A DNA stretch of 64,000 nucleotides from Agreia bicolorata (GTDB taxonomy: Bacteria > Actinomycetota > Actinomycetes > Actinomycetales > Microbacteriaceae): positions 372,001 to 436,000 of the forward strand of contig NZ_JYFC01000002.1 in assembly GCF_000938265.1 (NCBI RefSeq). The letters run 5' to 3'. Position numbers and translations under genes: made by a program. Shown here one piece after another: positions 1-8,783 of this stretch (position 1 is its first letter; every line of letters starts with the position of its first letter). The notes under the pieces are model-generated. The model searched no databases. It saw only the letters and a program-made list of their open reading frames with translations, and was not told the origin of the DNA.

Positions 1-267
1 TCGCTCGGTATCGGTGCGACGCTGCGCTCGACACCGGGCGGTATCGCGGCCAGCCTTGGACTACTGCTCGTGGCTCCGACGATTCTCGTGGTGATTCCGG
101 CGGCCTGGGCGAACACTCTGGCCGGATGGACCCCCAGTTCGGCCGGACAGGGCCTCTATTACTGGGGCGGAACCTTCGAACCATGGCAGGCGCTGCTCGT
201 TATGCTCGGATGGGTCGCCGTGTTCATCGCCACCGCGGCAGTTCTGATGAAGCGAAGGGACGCGTAG
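1..267 (+). CDS. ABC-2 type transporter permease, C-terminal fragment
   Basis: The reading frame is open from the first base of the window and ends at TAG 265-267, so only about the last 88 residues are present. They hold two hydrophobic stretches and end in a short basic tail (LMKRRDA), the usual end of an ABC-2 family membrane subunit. The loop between them is rich in Gly, Trp and Tyr, as in antibiotic or lipid exporter permeases. A histidine kinase follows after 5 bases, which fits an exporter cotranscribed with its two-component system. The substrate cannot be read from this fragment. Confidence 0.7.
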   Translation, partial: SLGIGATLRSTPGGIAASLGLLLVAPTILVVIPAAWANTLAGWTPSSAGQGLYYWGGTFEPWQALLVMLGWVAVFIATAAVLMKRRDA

Positions 268-272
268 CTCTC

Positions 273-1640
273 GTGTCGACCGATCCAGCCATGGTGCCCC
301 AGGCCCAGGCTGGATCGTCGCGCGTTCTGCGGCCGAGGCGGATCGAGGACTACGATCCGCAGCGGCTCGGCCTGCCGAAGCCGCCCGGCTTCATCCGCAC
401 GTTCTTCCGCCGCAACCCGTGGATCATCGACTCGGTGCTGATGGGCCTGTTCTACTACGCGTCGATCGGGTCGGTGCTCGCGTCTGCGAACGGTTCTATG
501 CCGATCGCCGGGGTTCTGATGTCGGCCATCCTTTCGCTCGGAACGACGGCAGCCATCTTGTTCCGCCGCTTCATTCCTCGCATTCTCGCGGGAATCTCGA
601 GCGCACTCCTGCTTGCCGTGATCCCGGGAAGCACCGGCTCGTCGGTCGGGGTCATCGCGATGGTCATCGCACTGTATGCGCTCGCGGTCTACCGATCGGC
701 GAGATCGGCGTGGCTCTGGACGATCATCGGAACCATCGTCGCAACCATCGGCGCGCTCTCCGCTGGCCTGCTCGACGTGGCAATAGCGCTTGTCGCGTTC
801 TTCGGCTACGGCATGATGTTCGTGATCGCGACGCTGATCGGCATCAGCGTAGGCAATCGGGTGCGATACATGGATGCGCTGTTCGCCCGCGCGGCTCAGC
901 TGGCCCGCGAGCGAGACCAGCAGGCGCAACTCGCCACGGCATCCGAACGGGCCCGCATCGCCCGCGAGATGCACGACATCGTCGCCCACAGCCTGACCGT
1001 GATGATCGCCCTTGCAGATGGCGCGACGCGCGCCGCGACCAGCGACCCGGGCCGGGCGATGGATGCCATGGCGCACGTCTCGGAGATCGGCCGCACGTCG
1101 CTCACCGACATGCGCCGAGTGCTCGGAGTTCTGACGGAGGCCTCCGGTGAAGGCCCCGGTGGCGCGCCCTCCGCGACCGGTGCCGTTCCCCTGGCTCCGC
1201 AGCCCACGTTCGACGAGCTGCGCCCCCTCATCGACTCGTACCGCGCCGCGGGCCTGCCGATCACGCTGACGGTCTCGGGCGCAGTGCCCGAGGAATCGGC
1301 CACGCAGCTCACGGTCTTCCGGGTCGTGCAGGAGGCTCTGACGAATGCCCTGCGCTACGCACGAACACCGTCACGAGTCGAGGTGGCCGTCGACTTCACG
1401 ACCGCTGGCCTCACCGAGGTGATCGTGCGCGACGATGGACTCGGCACCGCAGCCGACTCCGCGACGGTCTCTGTCGGCTCGGGCCGCGGACTCATAGGCA
1501 TGCGCGAACGCGTGGCGCTCTACGGCGGCACCGTCGACGCCGGACCGATCGAACCCCGCGGTTGGCGAGTGCACGCGAGAATTCCGACGGCAGCTCACCC
1601 CTCAGACCCTTCATCCAGACAAGAGAGCACCCCGCTATGA
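273..1640 (+). CDS. NarL-partner sensor histidine kinase (HisKA_3)
   Basis: Membrane sensor kinase, 455 aa from GTG 273 (purine-rich GAAGGGA 12 bases upstream; ATG 291 is an alternative). The N-terminal ~190 residues hold about five hydrophobic segments and no obvious extracytoplasmic domain. A short linker leads to the HisKA_3 dimerisation box with phospho-acceptor His234 (motif REMHDIVAHSL), and the C-terminal ATPase domain has the G-box GSGRGLIGMRERV. The last bases overlap the response regulator start (ATGA at 1637-1640), so the pair is translationally coupled. The upstream ABC-2 permease suggests a kinase that senses membrane or antibiotic stress through the transporter (inference). Confidence 0.9.
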   Translation: MSTDPAMVPQAQAGSSRVLRPRRIEDYDPQRLGLPKPPGFIRTFFRRNPWIIDSVLMGLFYYASIGSVLASANGSMPIAGVLMSAILSLGTTAAILFRRFIPRILAGISSALLLAVIPGSTGSSVGVIAMVIALYALAVYRSARSAWLWTIIGTIVATIGALSAGLLDVAIALVAFFGYGMMFVIATLIGISVGNRVRYMDALFARAAQLARERDQQAQLATASERARIAREMHDIVAHSLTVMIALADGATRAATSDPGRAMDAMAHVSEIGRTSLTDMRRVLGVLTEASGEGPGGAPSATGAVPLAPQPTFDELRPLIDSYRAAGLPITLTVSGAVPEESATQLTVFRVVQEALTNALRYARTPSRVEVAVDFTTAGLTEVIVRDDGLGTAADSATVSVGSGRGLIGMRERVALYGGTVDAGPIEPRGWRVHARIPTAAHPSDPSSRQESTPL

Positions 1641-2347
1641 GTCTCGCCCCCGATCCCGCCGGCGCCACCGAAAACCCGGCCGTGCGCATCCTGCTCGTCG
1701 ACGACCAGGCCCTGCTGCGGGTGGGCATGCGCATGGTGCTCGAGTCCGAGCCCGGCTTTGAGGTCGTGGGCGAGGCCGGCGACGGCCGCGACGCGGTGCG
1801 GCAGGCTCGGGCGCTGCGTCCCGATGTGATTCTCATGGATGTGCGCATGCCCGTTCTCGACGGCATCGAGGCGACGCGTGAGATCGTGCGCGAGCAGGCG
1901 GCGAGTCGCATCATCATTCTCACCACTTTCGACCTCGACGAGTACGCGTTCGCCGGCCTGCGCGCGGGAGCCAGCGGATTCCTGCTCAAGGACGCCAGAC
2001 CGACCGAACTCGTCTCGGCGATCCGGGCCGTCGCATCCGGAGATGCGGCTGTGTCGGCGCGCATCACCCGCGAGTTGCTCACGATGTTCGGCGACAGTCT
2101 TCCGGATGCGTCGGGCGGGCCCTCGCAGACAGCCTCGGCCGCGCGGCTGGCCGTGCTCACAGAGCGCGAACTGGAAGTGCTGACTGCGATCGGCGAAGGG
2201 CTGTCGAACATGGAGATCGCGGCGCGCTTCGTGCTGTCGGAGTCGACGGTGAAGACCCACGTCGGCCGCATTCTGCAAAAGCTGGAGCTGCGCGACCGGG
2301 TTCAGGCCGTGATCCTCGCCTACGAGACGGGGCTCGTCGGGCGTTAG
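1637..2347 (+). CDS. LuxR/NarL-family response regulator
   Basis: Cytoplasmic DNA-binding response regulator, 236 aa. The start ATG 1637 overlaps the kinase stop and has a GAGAG ribosome site. Receiver domain residues ~15-130: acidic pair in LLVDDQ, phospho-acceptor Asp68 in VILMDVRMPVLDG, conserved Lys in FLLKD. C-terminal LuxR-type HTH at ~170-230 with the TERELEVLTAIGEGLSN start and ESTVKTHVGRILQKL recognition region. It is the partner of the kinase just upstream and probably controls the adjacent ABC exporter genes, which begin outside the window. Confidence 0.93.
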   Translation: MSLAPDPAGATENPAVRILLVDDQALLRVGMRMVLESEPGFEVVGEAGDGRDAVRQARALRPDVILMDVRMPVLDGIEATREIVREQAASRIIILTTFDLDEYAFAGLRAGASGFLLKDARPTELVSAIRAVASGDAAVSARITRELLTMFGDSLPDASGGPSQTASAARLAVLTERELEVLTAIGEGLSNMEIAARFVLSESTVKTHVGRILQKLELRDRVQAVILAYETGLVGR

Positions 2348-2472
2348 CGCTGCCTCGCGGTAGCTGAGTGTTGCCCGTGGCGACGAATGTGCCCGGGCGA
2401 CCGGCAACATCCGTCGTCACGGGCAACAGGCACGGATGCCGAGGGCCGTGCGCGCTCCGTAAAATCGAGAGC

Positions 2473-3432
2473 ATGCGCACCCTCTACCCTGAAATCGTTC
2501 CCTTCGACTCCGGACTCCTCGAGGTGGGCGATGGGCAGTCGATCTACTGGGAGACGTCGGGCAACCCAGAGGGAAAGCCCGTCGTGTTTCTGCACGGAGG
2601 GCCGGGCGGCGGCTCCAGCCCGGCTCATCGCCGCCTGTTCGACCCGAGCCGCTACCTCATCGTCGTTCTCGATCAGCGCGGCTGTGGTCGCAGCCTGCCG
2701 CACGTCAGCGAGTCTGGCTTCGACCTGACAACGAACACGACCTGGCACCTGGTCGCCGACCTCGAAAGGCTGCGCACGCACCTCGGCATCGACCGCTGGC
2801 AGGTGTTCGGCGGCTCGTGGGGCAGCACCCTCGCGCTCGCGTATGCCGAGACGCATCCCGACCGCGTGACCGAGCTGGTGCTGCGCGGGATCTTCACGCT
2901 CCGGCTCTCCGAGCTGGCCTGGTTCTACGAAGGAGCCGGGGCGAACGAGGTGCTGCCCGATCTGTGGCCCGGCTTCCTCGCGCCGGTTCCGGTCGACGAG
3001 CGCGGGTCACTCATCCAGGCCTACCATCGTCTGCTCAATGATCCCGACCCGGCCGTGCACGGGCCGGCGGCGGTCGCGTGGGCGACGTGGGAGGCATCCG
3101 CCATCACCCTGCTGCCGCGACCCGAACTAGTGGCGGCGTTCGCCGACCCCACCTATGCGCTTGCGTTCGCGCGCATCGAGAACCACTACTTCGTGAATGC
3201 GGGGTGGATGGAGGACGGCCAGCTCATCGCGAATGCGGCAGTGCTGCGCGACATTCCGACCGTGATCGTGCAGGGCCGCTACGACCTGTGCACCCCGGCG
3301 GTGACCGCCTGGGATCTGCATGAGGCGCTGCCCGACGCAGAGTTCCGTATCATTCCCGACGCGGGCCACGCCTTCGACGAACCGGGCATCCTCGATGCGC
3401 TGATCGAGGCGACAGACCGTTTCGCGGCTTAA
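2473..3432 (+). CDS. pip: Proline iminopeptidase
   Basis: Alpha/beta-hydrolase of peptidase family S33 that releases N-terminal proline from peptides in the cytoplasm; 319 aa, the usual length for the short form. ATG 2473 is chosen because the protein then begins RTLYPEIVPFDSG, the family N-terminus. Visible motifs are the oxyanion loop HGGPGGG, the nucleophile elbow GGSWGS and a late His in DAGHAF; a catalytic Asp lies near YDLCTP. It is a single gene with no operon partners: the next gene is convergent and a short dispersed repeat lies between them. Confidence 0.92.
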   Translation: MRTLYPEIVPFDSGLLEVGDGQSIYWETSGNPEGKPVVFLHGGPGGGSSPAHRRLFDPSRYLIVVLDQRGCGRSLPHVSESGFDLTTNTTWHLVADLERLRTHLGIDRWQVFGGSWGSTLALAYAETHPDRVTELVLRGIFTLRLSELAWFYEGAGANEVLPDLWPGFLAPVPVDERGSLIQAYHRLLNDPDPAVHGPAAVAWATWEASAITLLPRPELVAAFADPTYALAFARIENHYFVNAGWMEDGQLIANAAVLRDIPTVIVQGRYDLCTPAVTAWDLHEALPDAEFRIIPDAGHAFDEPGILDALIEATDRFAA

Positions 3433-3440
3433 CCCGCGCT

Positions 3441-3490
3441 GTTCGTTGCGCCTGTCGAAACGCCCTTTGACAAGCTCAGGGAGCGGGGCT
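3441..3490. repeat. Dispersed CGACAGGCTCAG-type element, copy 1
   Basis: Two inverted half-elements, GCGCCTGTCGAAA and TTTGACAAGCTCAGGGAG, lie between the convergent ends of pip and the next gene. The same core recurs near 5897, 7580, 11390, 12330 and 57620. The position in a convergent 3' region suggests a hairpin or terminator role. Confidence 0.55.
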
Positions 3491-4753
3491 CTCGTCGTCG
3501 ACGAAGCCTCCGACGGCCAACTGCAGCGCCCGAGAGAATGCGTGCGCCCGGTCTGGCTCGACGGCATAGCGGATGCCTCCGGCCGGCACAGGCGTCTCGG
3601 TCAACGCACCAGAGGCGGCAAGCTCTGCGAGCACGGCGATCGTTCGCTCGGAGGCGTACTCGTTCGACAAGCGGTGCACCTCGGCCGAGAGTTCTTCATC
3701 GTCGTCGCCGAACAGCCCCTCGTCGTCGGGGTCGTCGTGATCGGGCCGCGCGTCATCGAAGACGAGGTTGAGGGCGTCAACGGATGCGCCGGGCAGCAGA
3801 TCGGGCGAGAGGGCCACGCAGAGCTGGCCGATGACCCGGATGGTGACCTCCGAACCCAATTCGGTGTCGGCATCCAGCTCTTTGGTGAGCCACCACGTGA
3901 GGTAGTGGCGCACGAACGCCACGCGCAGGTCGAGGGCCGCCTCGGCCTTCGAATCGTCGCCGGTCCACGCGTCGAAGCCTGAGCCCGCACGCAGGGACGC
4001 GCCGTCGATTGCGATGATGCGCGACTCGGTGAGGGCGTACCACCAGGCCGAGAGTGGCTGCGAATCCCACATGCTGCCGCCGGGAACCTGGCGCTGCGGC
4101 GCAAGCCCGAGCATGGTGGCGACGACCGGGATGTCCGCCGTTCGGAGGGCCCCGGTCGCGGTGAGGGTCTTCTTGTCGCCTATCCATGCGAGGAACTCGG
4201 GGATGGCGGCGATGACCGACCAGCGGTCGAGCGACGCGATCTGCGCCTCGACCGGAGCGGCCTGCACGGTCTCGAGGCTCTCTACCAGCAGCGTGAAGAA
4301 GCCTGAGGCGGCGCCACCCTCGTCTCCGGTCAGCTCGTGGATGATCTCCGAGCTCTCCTCGAGCTCTGCCGTTGTGCCGCGCCAGCGTTCGGTCTCGATG
4401 AGAAAGTCGAGCAGGTGATCGAGCACGTCGACGACCGATGCGCCCTCCCAGAGCGGGTCGTCGAGTTCGGCGTCGTCGGCCTCGTCGAAGTGATCGAGCA
4501 GCGCGTCGAGGGTGTCAGGCACCGGATGCGCGAGGGTGCGTTTTCCGGGAAGGCCTGCGGTGATCGTGGTGAGCCGCGAGAAGGAGGCCAGCATCGCCTC
4601 GGGAGTCGGGTGGTCGTCGAGACCCTCGACGTGCACGCGGTACCAGGTGCCGAACGCGAGGGTGAGAGCGGAGATCGCGGTGGGCGAGGTTGCAACGGAG
4701 CGGGACACCCCGGTGCGCTTCTTCGCTGAGGATCGCTTCTTACTCGTGGGCAT
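3476..4753 (-). CDS. Hypothetical acidic protein, 425 aa
   Basis: I do not recognise a functional family. The start ATG 4753 is preceded by GGAGAG six bases away, better supported than the in-frame start 36 bases upstream. The protein has a basic N-terminal tail (PTSKKRSSAKKRTG) and then a long, soluble, mainly helical and acidic body with no signal peptide, membrane segment or catalytic motif that I can see. An acidic run (DDARPDHDDPDDEG, then DDDEE) lies near residues 335-360. It is convergent with pip and shares its 3' end with a dispersed repeat. Similar unannotated proteins occur in actinobacteria (general knowledge, not checked). Confidence 0.75.
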   Translation of the reverse strand: MPTSKKRSSAKKRTGVSRSVATSPTAISALTLAFGTWYRVHVEGLDDHPTPEAMLASFSRLTTITAGLPGKRTLAHPVPDTLDALLDHFDEADDAELDDPLWEGASVVDVLDHLLDFLIETERWRGTTAELEESSEIIHELTGDEGGAASGFFTLLVESLETVQAAPVEAQIASLDRWSVIAAIPEFLAWIGDKKTLTATGALRTADIPVVATMLGLAPQRQVPGGSMWDSQPLSAWWYALTESRIIAIDGASLRAGSGFDAWTGDDSKAEAALDLRVAFVRHYLTWWLTKELDADTELGSEVTIRVIGQLCVALSPDLLPGASVDALNLVFDDARPDHDDPDDEGLFGDDDEELSAEVHRLSNEYASERTIAVLAELAASGALTETPVPAGGIRYAVEPDRAHAFSRALQLAVGGFVDDESPAP

Positions 4754-4828
4754 GTGCTGCTCTCCGTCGGTGCGCTGGTGGTCAACCAATCGTAGGGCGC
4801 GGCCCGGCGGGTCGGGCGGATTAGGCGG

Positions 4829-5155
4829 TTAGGCAGTGACGAGGGCTGCGATCACGAGACCGAGCACGATGACGAAGAACGGCATGCTGAACGCGCACAC
4901 CTGACGCCGGCGGCGAGGGCTGAATGACAGGGGAAGCGCGACTGCGAGAACGAGAGCGGCGATCGTCGAGAGTGCGCTGCCGAAGATCAGGCCATAGCCG
5001 TGCATGTCTGTCTGGGGCGGGCCGAATCGGCTCGATATCACGAGCCAGCCGCATAAGACGAAGACGATCCCTGCGCCGAGGCTGACGACGCCCGCGACGA
5101 CTCGTCCCACGATCGAGGCCGCTGAGCGCCCCGGCCGTGGGGTGGAAACCGTCAT
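4829..5155 (-). CDS. Small membrane protein, unknown
   Basis: 108 aa with three hydrophobic segments: ~18-40 (SLGAGIVFVLCGWLV), ~52-72 and ~88-107. A short positively charged loop FSPRRRRQ between the second and third puts that side in the cytoplasm. The ATG at 5155 has no clear ribosome site. No family was recognised. It stands alone, in the same orientation as the acidic hypothetical gene 75 bases downstream, so the two may share a transcript. Confidence 0.6.
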   Translation of the reverse strand: MTVSTPRPGRSAASIVGRVVAGVVSLGAGIVFVLCGWLVISSRFGPPQTDMHGYGLIFGSALSTIAALVLAVALPLSFSPRRRRQVCAFSMPFFVIVLGLVIAALVTA

Positions 5156-5417
5156 GCTAGAAACTCTAGACGGGCCTCGCCTCCACCACTCGGGGTGCGC
5201 CGATATCGTGACGCGGGCCAGCCCAGGTACGGGCCCGCCGGCGGCCTCGATCGTCTTTGCCGTGAGTTCCGGTCGTTCTGCCGAAACTTGCCCTTCGTTT
5301 GGTCGGGAATCGCATCGGTCTTTCTGCTCGCCGCCGTCTTTCTGCCTTCCCTCGCGCGGCTGATCCGGGCATCGATATGCTCTGCGGAACGAAGCGAGGA
5401 TTTTATTGGGGGAATCA
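5156..5417. other. Intergenic region between divergent small membrane genes
   Basis: 262 bases between two divergent genes. Short open frames cross it on both strands, but none has a ribosome site or convincing composition. It should contain the promoters of both neighbours; I could not pick a clear -35/-10 pair. Confidence 0.4.
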
Positions 5418-5885
5418 ATGGCTGGTCGCTATGACCGTGATGAGTGGACGGACACGGACCGGCCGTCCTCGTCTTTGCCTGCGCTCGGTTCTGCCGGTGC
5501 TTTTTTCATCGCGGCGAACGTGAACGCGGCTGTCTGGACATCAGGGAACTTGAGCTTCTGGGGGTTCGTGATCATCGGGGCGATAGCAGGAGCCACGGGC
5601 GTGTTCGTGAGCGTATTTCTTGTGTGCAAGGCCGTATTCCATGCTGTTCGGCGACTTCCCGTATCGATGCCGATGAGAACTCGACAGTGTATCGGAGGTG
5701 CTCTCGTCGGGGTTGTGACTTTGATCGCATGGACTGCGACGTTGGGTTTTTTCCAGGTGTTGGCGATCTGGCTCTATCTGCTGCCGTCGATGCTGGCCGC
5801 AGCGATCACCGCCGGTCTGGTGGCCGTTGTCGCCATGCGCGCTGCCGCTGAAGAGCCAAGACGCCCACGCCGAGCGAACATCTAA
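5418..5885 (+). CDS. Membrane protein, unknown
   Basis: 155 aa protein with a hydrophilic head (GRYDRDEWTDTDRP) followed by four hydrophobic stretches and a basic tail (EEPRRPRRANI). The ATG 5418 has GGGGGA four bases upstream, the same arrangement as the DUF5684 gene at 57245. An in-frame TTG at 5406 with GAGGA five bases upstream is the alternative and would add four residues. No family was recognised. It is convergent with the DUF222/HNH gene, with a dispersed inverted element between them. Confidence 0.6.
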   Translation: MAGRYDRDEWTDTDRPSSSLPALGSAGAFFIAANVNAAVWTSGNLSFWGFVIIGAIAGATGVFVSVFLVCKAVFHAVRRLPVSMPMRTRQCIGGALVGVVTLIAWTATLGFFQVLAIWLYLLPSMLAAAITAGLVAVVAMRAAAEEPRRPRRANI

Positions 5886-5887
5886 GG

Positions 5888-5947
5888 GAGCGGAGTCTCG
5901 ACAAGCTCGACGAACGGATATGTCGTTCTATGAGCCTGTCGAACCGC
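5888..5947. repeat. Dispersed CGACAGGCTCAG-type element, copy 2
   Basis: Two facing half-elements: TCTCGACAAGCTCGACGAACGG near 5896-5917, and the reverse complement of CGGTTCGACAGGCTCATAGA near 5927-5947. It lies in the 68-base gap between two convergent genes and can form a long hairpin, so it probably acts as a terminator for both. Confidence 0.5.
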
Positions 5948-5953
5948 CGTGCT

Positions 5954-7447
5954 TCACCATGGCCTGCCGATGCGTTGCTGGCCTACCGGGCGCGGTGTTC
6001 GCTGCCGGTCGAGCCAGGTGGGTGGCCTGACGTGCGGTTTGCCGTGAATCATCTCGAGTTGCCACGCAGACGAGTGAATCGTGGAGTGATGGAAAGAGCA
6101 GAGCAGTGCCAGATTGTCGATGTCTGTGCGCCCGGGCAGGAAGGTATGACTCACCCACGGAACAACATGATGTGCCTGACATCGCGACGGTGGAACCGTG
6201 CACCCTGGCATGACACAGCCGCCATCTCGCGCTGCCAGTGCTCTTCGTTGTCGTCGCGTCGCCAATCGTTGTGTTTTGCCGTGGTTCAGGATCTCGCCGT
6301 GGTTTCCGAAGAGGGTGGTGACGGTGTCGCCGTCGCACTGGAGTTGGTTGACGGCGCTGATCGGTATCGGCTCTGTGCTTCCATCGATCCACCCCGCTCC
6401 GCGACCTGATTGGAGATCTGCCAAGGTGACATGCACGTTCACCGTCGGGGCTGACCCGTTGAGACGGGATGCGGTAGGGGACGCTGCAGCCATGTCGATG
6501 AGGGTCATGACGGCATCGAGTAGCTTCTGCTCCGCAGTTCGCGGGTCTAAAACGACCTGGTCATCTGATGTAGAGATTTCGGTTTCGGCGCTCACGCCGC
6601 CGTCGGTCGAGTCGGCGTCTGCAACGTGCTCGGCGGGGTCGGGTGTGCGTGGGCTGAGGATAGAGTCGACTGCGGCCAGGAACACTCCCAGTTGCAGGGG
6701 CGGCAGGGCGTATCTGCCGCGAGCCATGCCGTCGACTCCGACTCTCGGGTAACTGAAGCCGCGAAGGGACTGCTTTATCGTGTCTCGGGGTTCTGCGCCG
6801 TCGGGGTCGAGATGCTCGCGTATACGGATCGCGAGCCGACCGATCTCCTCGACCGTGTACAGCATCGGAGGCCTCGCCATAGCGTCGGCCTCGGCGTCGG
6901 CGTCTGCATCTGGGTCACGATCGCTTCTCACGGTCGCGGTCGCCGCCGCGACCAGGTGCCGCTCTGCATGGTCGGTGGCATCTGACCGGCCGACGCGGTT
7001 CACCGCTTCGGAGAGGGTGCGGCAGATCATCGCCGCCGTGTCCACCCCGATGTCGCCCGCGAAGAATGCGGACTCGACCACAGGGAAGAAGCTCGGATTC
7101 GGGGTGCCTGAGATCGAGACCGAGGAGCGCACCCGTTGGCCGAGGCTGATGCGGGTGGCCGCCGTGCGTTCGGAGATGTTCGTCGTGGAAGCGAGGAGTT
7201 GCTTCGCCGACGGGAAGCCATGCCGGTAGGCGAGACCTGACGTATCGAGTTCGCGGCGGGACTCGTTCGCGATCTCCGCCGCGACCCAGGTGCGCGCTGC
7301 GTCGCCGGCGCGGCCGATTGCCTCCCAGTCGTGGGCGGCCTCGAGTAAAGCGTCACCGGAAGTGCCGGCAGCCGCGGCTCGGTCGAGATCGAGGAGCTCC
7401 CGAAGCCGCGCGGCGATATCGCCGAGGGAAGCGTCGAGGAGGTCCAT
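5954..7447 (-). CDS. DUF222 / HNH endonuclease domain protein
   Basis: 497 aa, the typical length of the actinobacterial DUF222-HNH (13E12-like) family. The N-terminal two thirds are the helical DUF222 region (AARLRELLDLDRAAAAG, then the SAKQLLASTTNIS segment). The C-terminal HNH module has a CVMPGC cysteine pair, the HHVVPW histidines, DIDNLALLC and a final SFHHSTIH. All predicted metal and catalytic positions look intact. These genes are often multicopy in Microbacteriaceae and their role is unknown; mobile-element and DNA-processing roles have been suggested. It stands alone, convergent with its left neighbour. Confidence 0.85.
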   Translation of the reverse strand: MDLLDASLGDIAARLRELLDLDRAAAAGTSGDALLEAAHDWEAIGRAGDAARTWVAAEIANESRRELDTSGLAYRHGFPSAKQLLASTTNISERTAATRISLGQRVRSSVSISGTPNPSFFPVVESAFFAGDIGVDTAAMICRTLSEAVNRVGRSDATDHAERHLVAAATATVRSDRDPDADADAEADAMARPPMLYTVEEIGRLAIRIREHLDPDGAEPRDTIKQSLRGFSYPRVGVDGMARGRYALPPLQLGVFLAAVDSILSPRTPDPAEHVADADSTDGGVSAETEISTSDDQVVLDPRTAEQKLLDAVMTLIDMAAASPTASRLNGSAPTVNVHVTLADLQSGRGAGWIDGSTEPIPISAVNQLQCDGDTVTTLFGNHGEILNHGKTQRLATRRQRRALAARDGGCVMPGCTVPPSRCQAHHVVPWVSHTFLPGRTDIDNLALLCSFHHSTIHSSAWQLEMIHGKPHVRPPTWLDRQRTPRPVGQQRIGRPW

Positions 7448-7577
7448 ACGAGAAGTAAAACAGTAGCCACCGACATTGGGTTCGCGAGAGCATTCGAGGT
7501 GTGATCAGCTACTTTAGCTGTGGATAGCTCTGGAAGAGGTGGGCCTGTGGAGGAGTGGACGAGGGCGGAACGAGTGC

Positions 7578-7602
7578 TCTTCGACAGGCTCAGGGCGCGG
7601 GG
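7578..7602. repeat. Dispersed CGACAGGCTCAG-type element, copy 3 (half)
   Basis: A single half-element, CTTCGACAGGCTCAGGGCGCG, lies upstream of the mtnA operon, between divergent genes. It is the only copy not at a gene end. Confidence 0.5.
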
Positions 7603-7694
7603 TGGGTGCGAGGCGCTACGCGACCCGCGCGGATAGTGCCCGCCAAAGCTCGGTATTCTCGATGGGGGCTTTGCCGACCTGACGAGGAGCACGT

Positions 7695-8783
7695 GTGACC
7701 CACATCGATGAGCCGGGGCGCGCCGGGGCGAGACAGCCGGCCGCGACTCTCGACGACTCCGTGAGGCTCGTCAGCGACGAGCGTTCGGGCGCCCACGCCG
7801 TGCTCATCCTCGATCGCCGCGTCTTTCCCGAGCACACCGAGTGGGTTCGGGCTGAGACCCCCCTCGAGGTCGCCGAGGCGATCCGAGCGATGGTCACGCA
7901 GAGCTCCGGCCCGCTCTATGCCGCGTACGCCGGGCTCGAACTCGCCGCCCTGCAGTCCCGCGGCCTCGCGGTCGACGCGGCACGCGCATCCCTGGCCGCC
8001 GCCGGCCACGCGCTCGCGACGGCGCGACCCACCAACGGACACCCCCGCGAGGCCGTCGACCTGGTGCTGCACGCGATCGAACAGGCCACCACCACGGCCG
8101 AACTCGTGGAGCGCGCCATCGCAGCCGTGCGCGAGGGCCTCGACGAATATCACGCGCGCAGCCGTCGCCTCGCCCGGCATACGGTCGAACTGCTGCCCGA
8201 CGGCGCGAAGATCCTGACCCACTGCTGGATGGACTCCTATCTCATCGAACTCCTCGGCGCCGCGAACGAGGCGGGCAAGCACTACGACTGGGTCGCCACC
8301 GAGACGCGTCCCTACCTTCAGGGAGCCCGACTCACGGCGCACACCCTGCGGGAACTCGGCCAGAACGTCACGCTCATCACCGACGGAATGGGCGCGGCGG
8401 CCCTCGCCCCGGGATCGTCGATCGGCCCGATCGACGCCCTCGTCACCGCCGCCGACCGGGTGAGTCTCGACGGCAGCATCGCCAACAAAGTCGGCACCCT
8501 GGGCCTCGCGATCGCCGCGAACGCATTCGACGTTCCGTTCTATGCGCTGGTGCAGACACCGGATGCGACGCTCGCGTCGGGCGCGGACATCGTGATCGAA
8601 GACCGCGACCCGGCGGAGGTGCTGTCGACGCTCGGAACGCGCACCGCATCCGGCCTCGTGACCGACGCGTGGTATCCGGCCTTCGATGTGACCCCACCGC
8701 GCTTCGTCACCCGCATCGTGACCGACCGCGGAGACTTCGCCCCCGGCAACATCGCCGACTACTTCGCCGGAGAGAACTCGTGA
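7695..8783 (+). CDS. mtnA: S-methyl-5-thioribose-1-phosphate isomerase (divergent MtnA/eIF-2B family)
   Basis: Converts methylthioribose-1-phosphate to methylthioribulose-1-phosphate in methionine salvage. 362 aa from GTG 7695, with GAGGAG seven bases upstream. The eIF-2B/MtnA fold is shown by TRPYLQGARLTA, LITDGMG and SIANKVGTLGLAIAA. The candidate catalytic pair Cys177 (ILTHC) and Asp259 (VSLDGSIANK) is spaced as in known MtnA. The cysteine context (THCWMD rather than THCNAG) and SLDGS in place of the usual AANGD make it a divergent member. A ribose-1,5-bisphosphate isomerase-like role is the alternative, but it starts an operon with mtnK, mtnC and mtnB, which favours MtnA. Confidence 0.82.
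   Translation: MTHIDEPGRAGARQPAATLDDSVRLVSDERSGAHAVLILDRRVFPEHTEWVRAETPLEVAEAIRAMVTQSSGPLYAAYAGLELAALQSRGLAVDAARASLAAAGHALATARPTNGHPREAVDLVLHAIEQATTTAELVERAIAAVREGLDEYHARSRRLARHTVELLPDGAKILTHCWMDSYLIELLGAANEAGKHYDWVATETRPYLQGARLTAHTLRELGQNVTLITDGMGAAALAPGSSIGPIDALVTAADRVSLDGSIANKVGTLGLAIAANAFDVPFYALVQTPDATLASGADIVIEDRDPAEVLSTLGTRTASGLVTDAWYPAFDVTPPRFVTRIVTDRGDFAPGNIADYFAGENS

Noticed and set aside
159-1076. Long minus-strand open frame opposite the histidine kinase
   Set aside because: Shadow of a clear kinase gene in GC-rich DNA; Arg/Asp/His-rich low-complexity product.
5195-5434. Open frame in the gap before the 5418 membrane gene
   Set aside because: No ribosome site, overlaps the better-supported start, and unusual composition.
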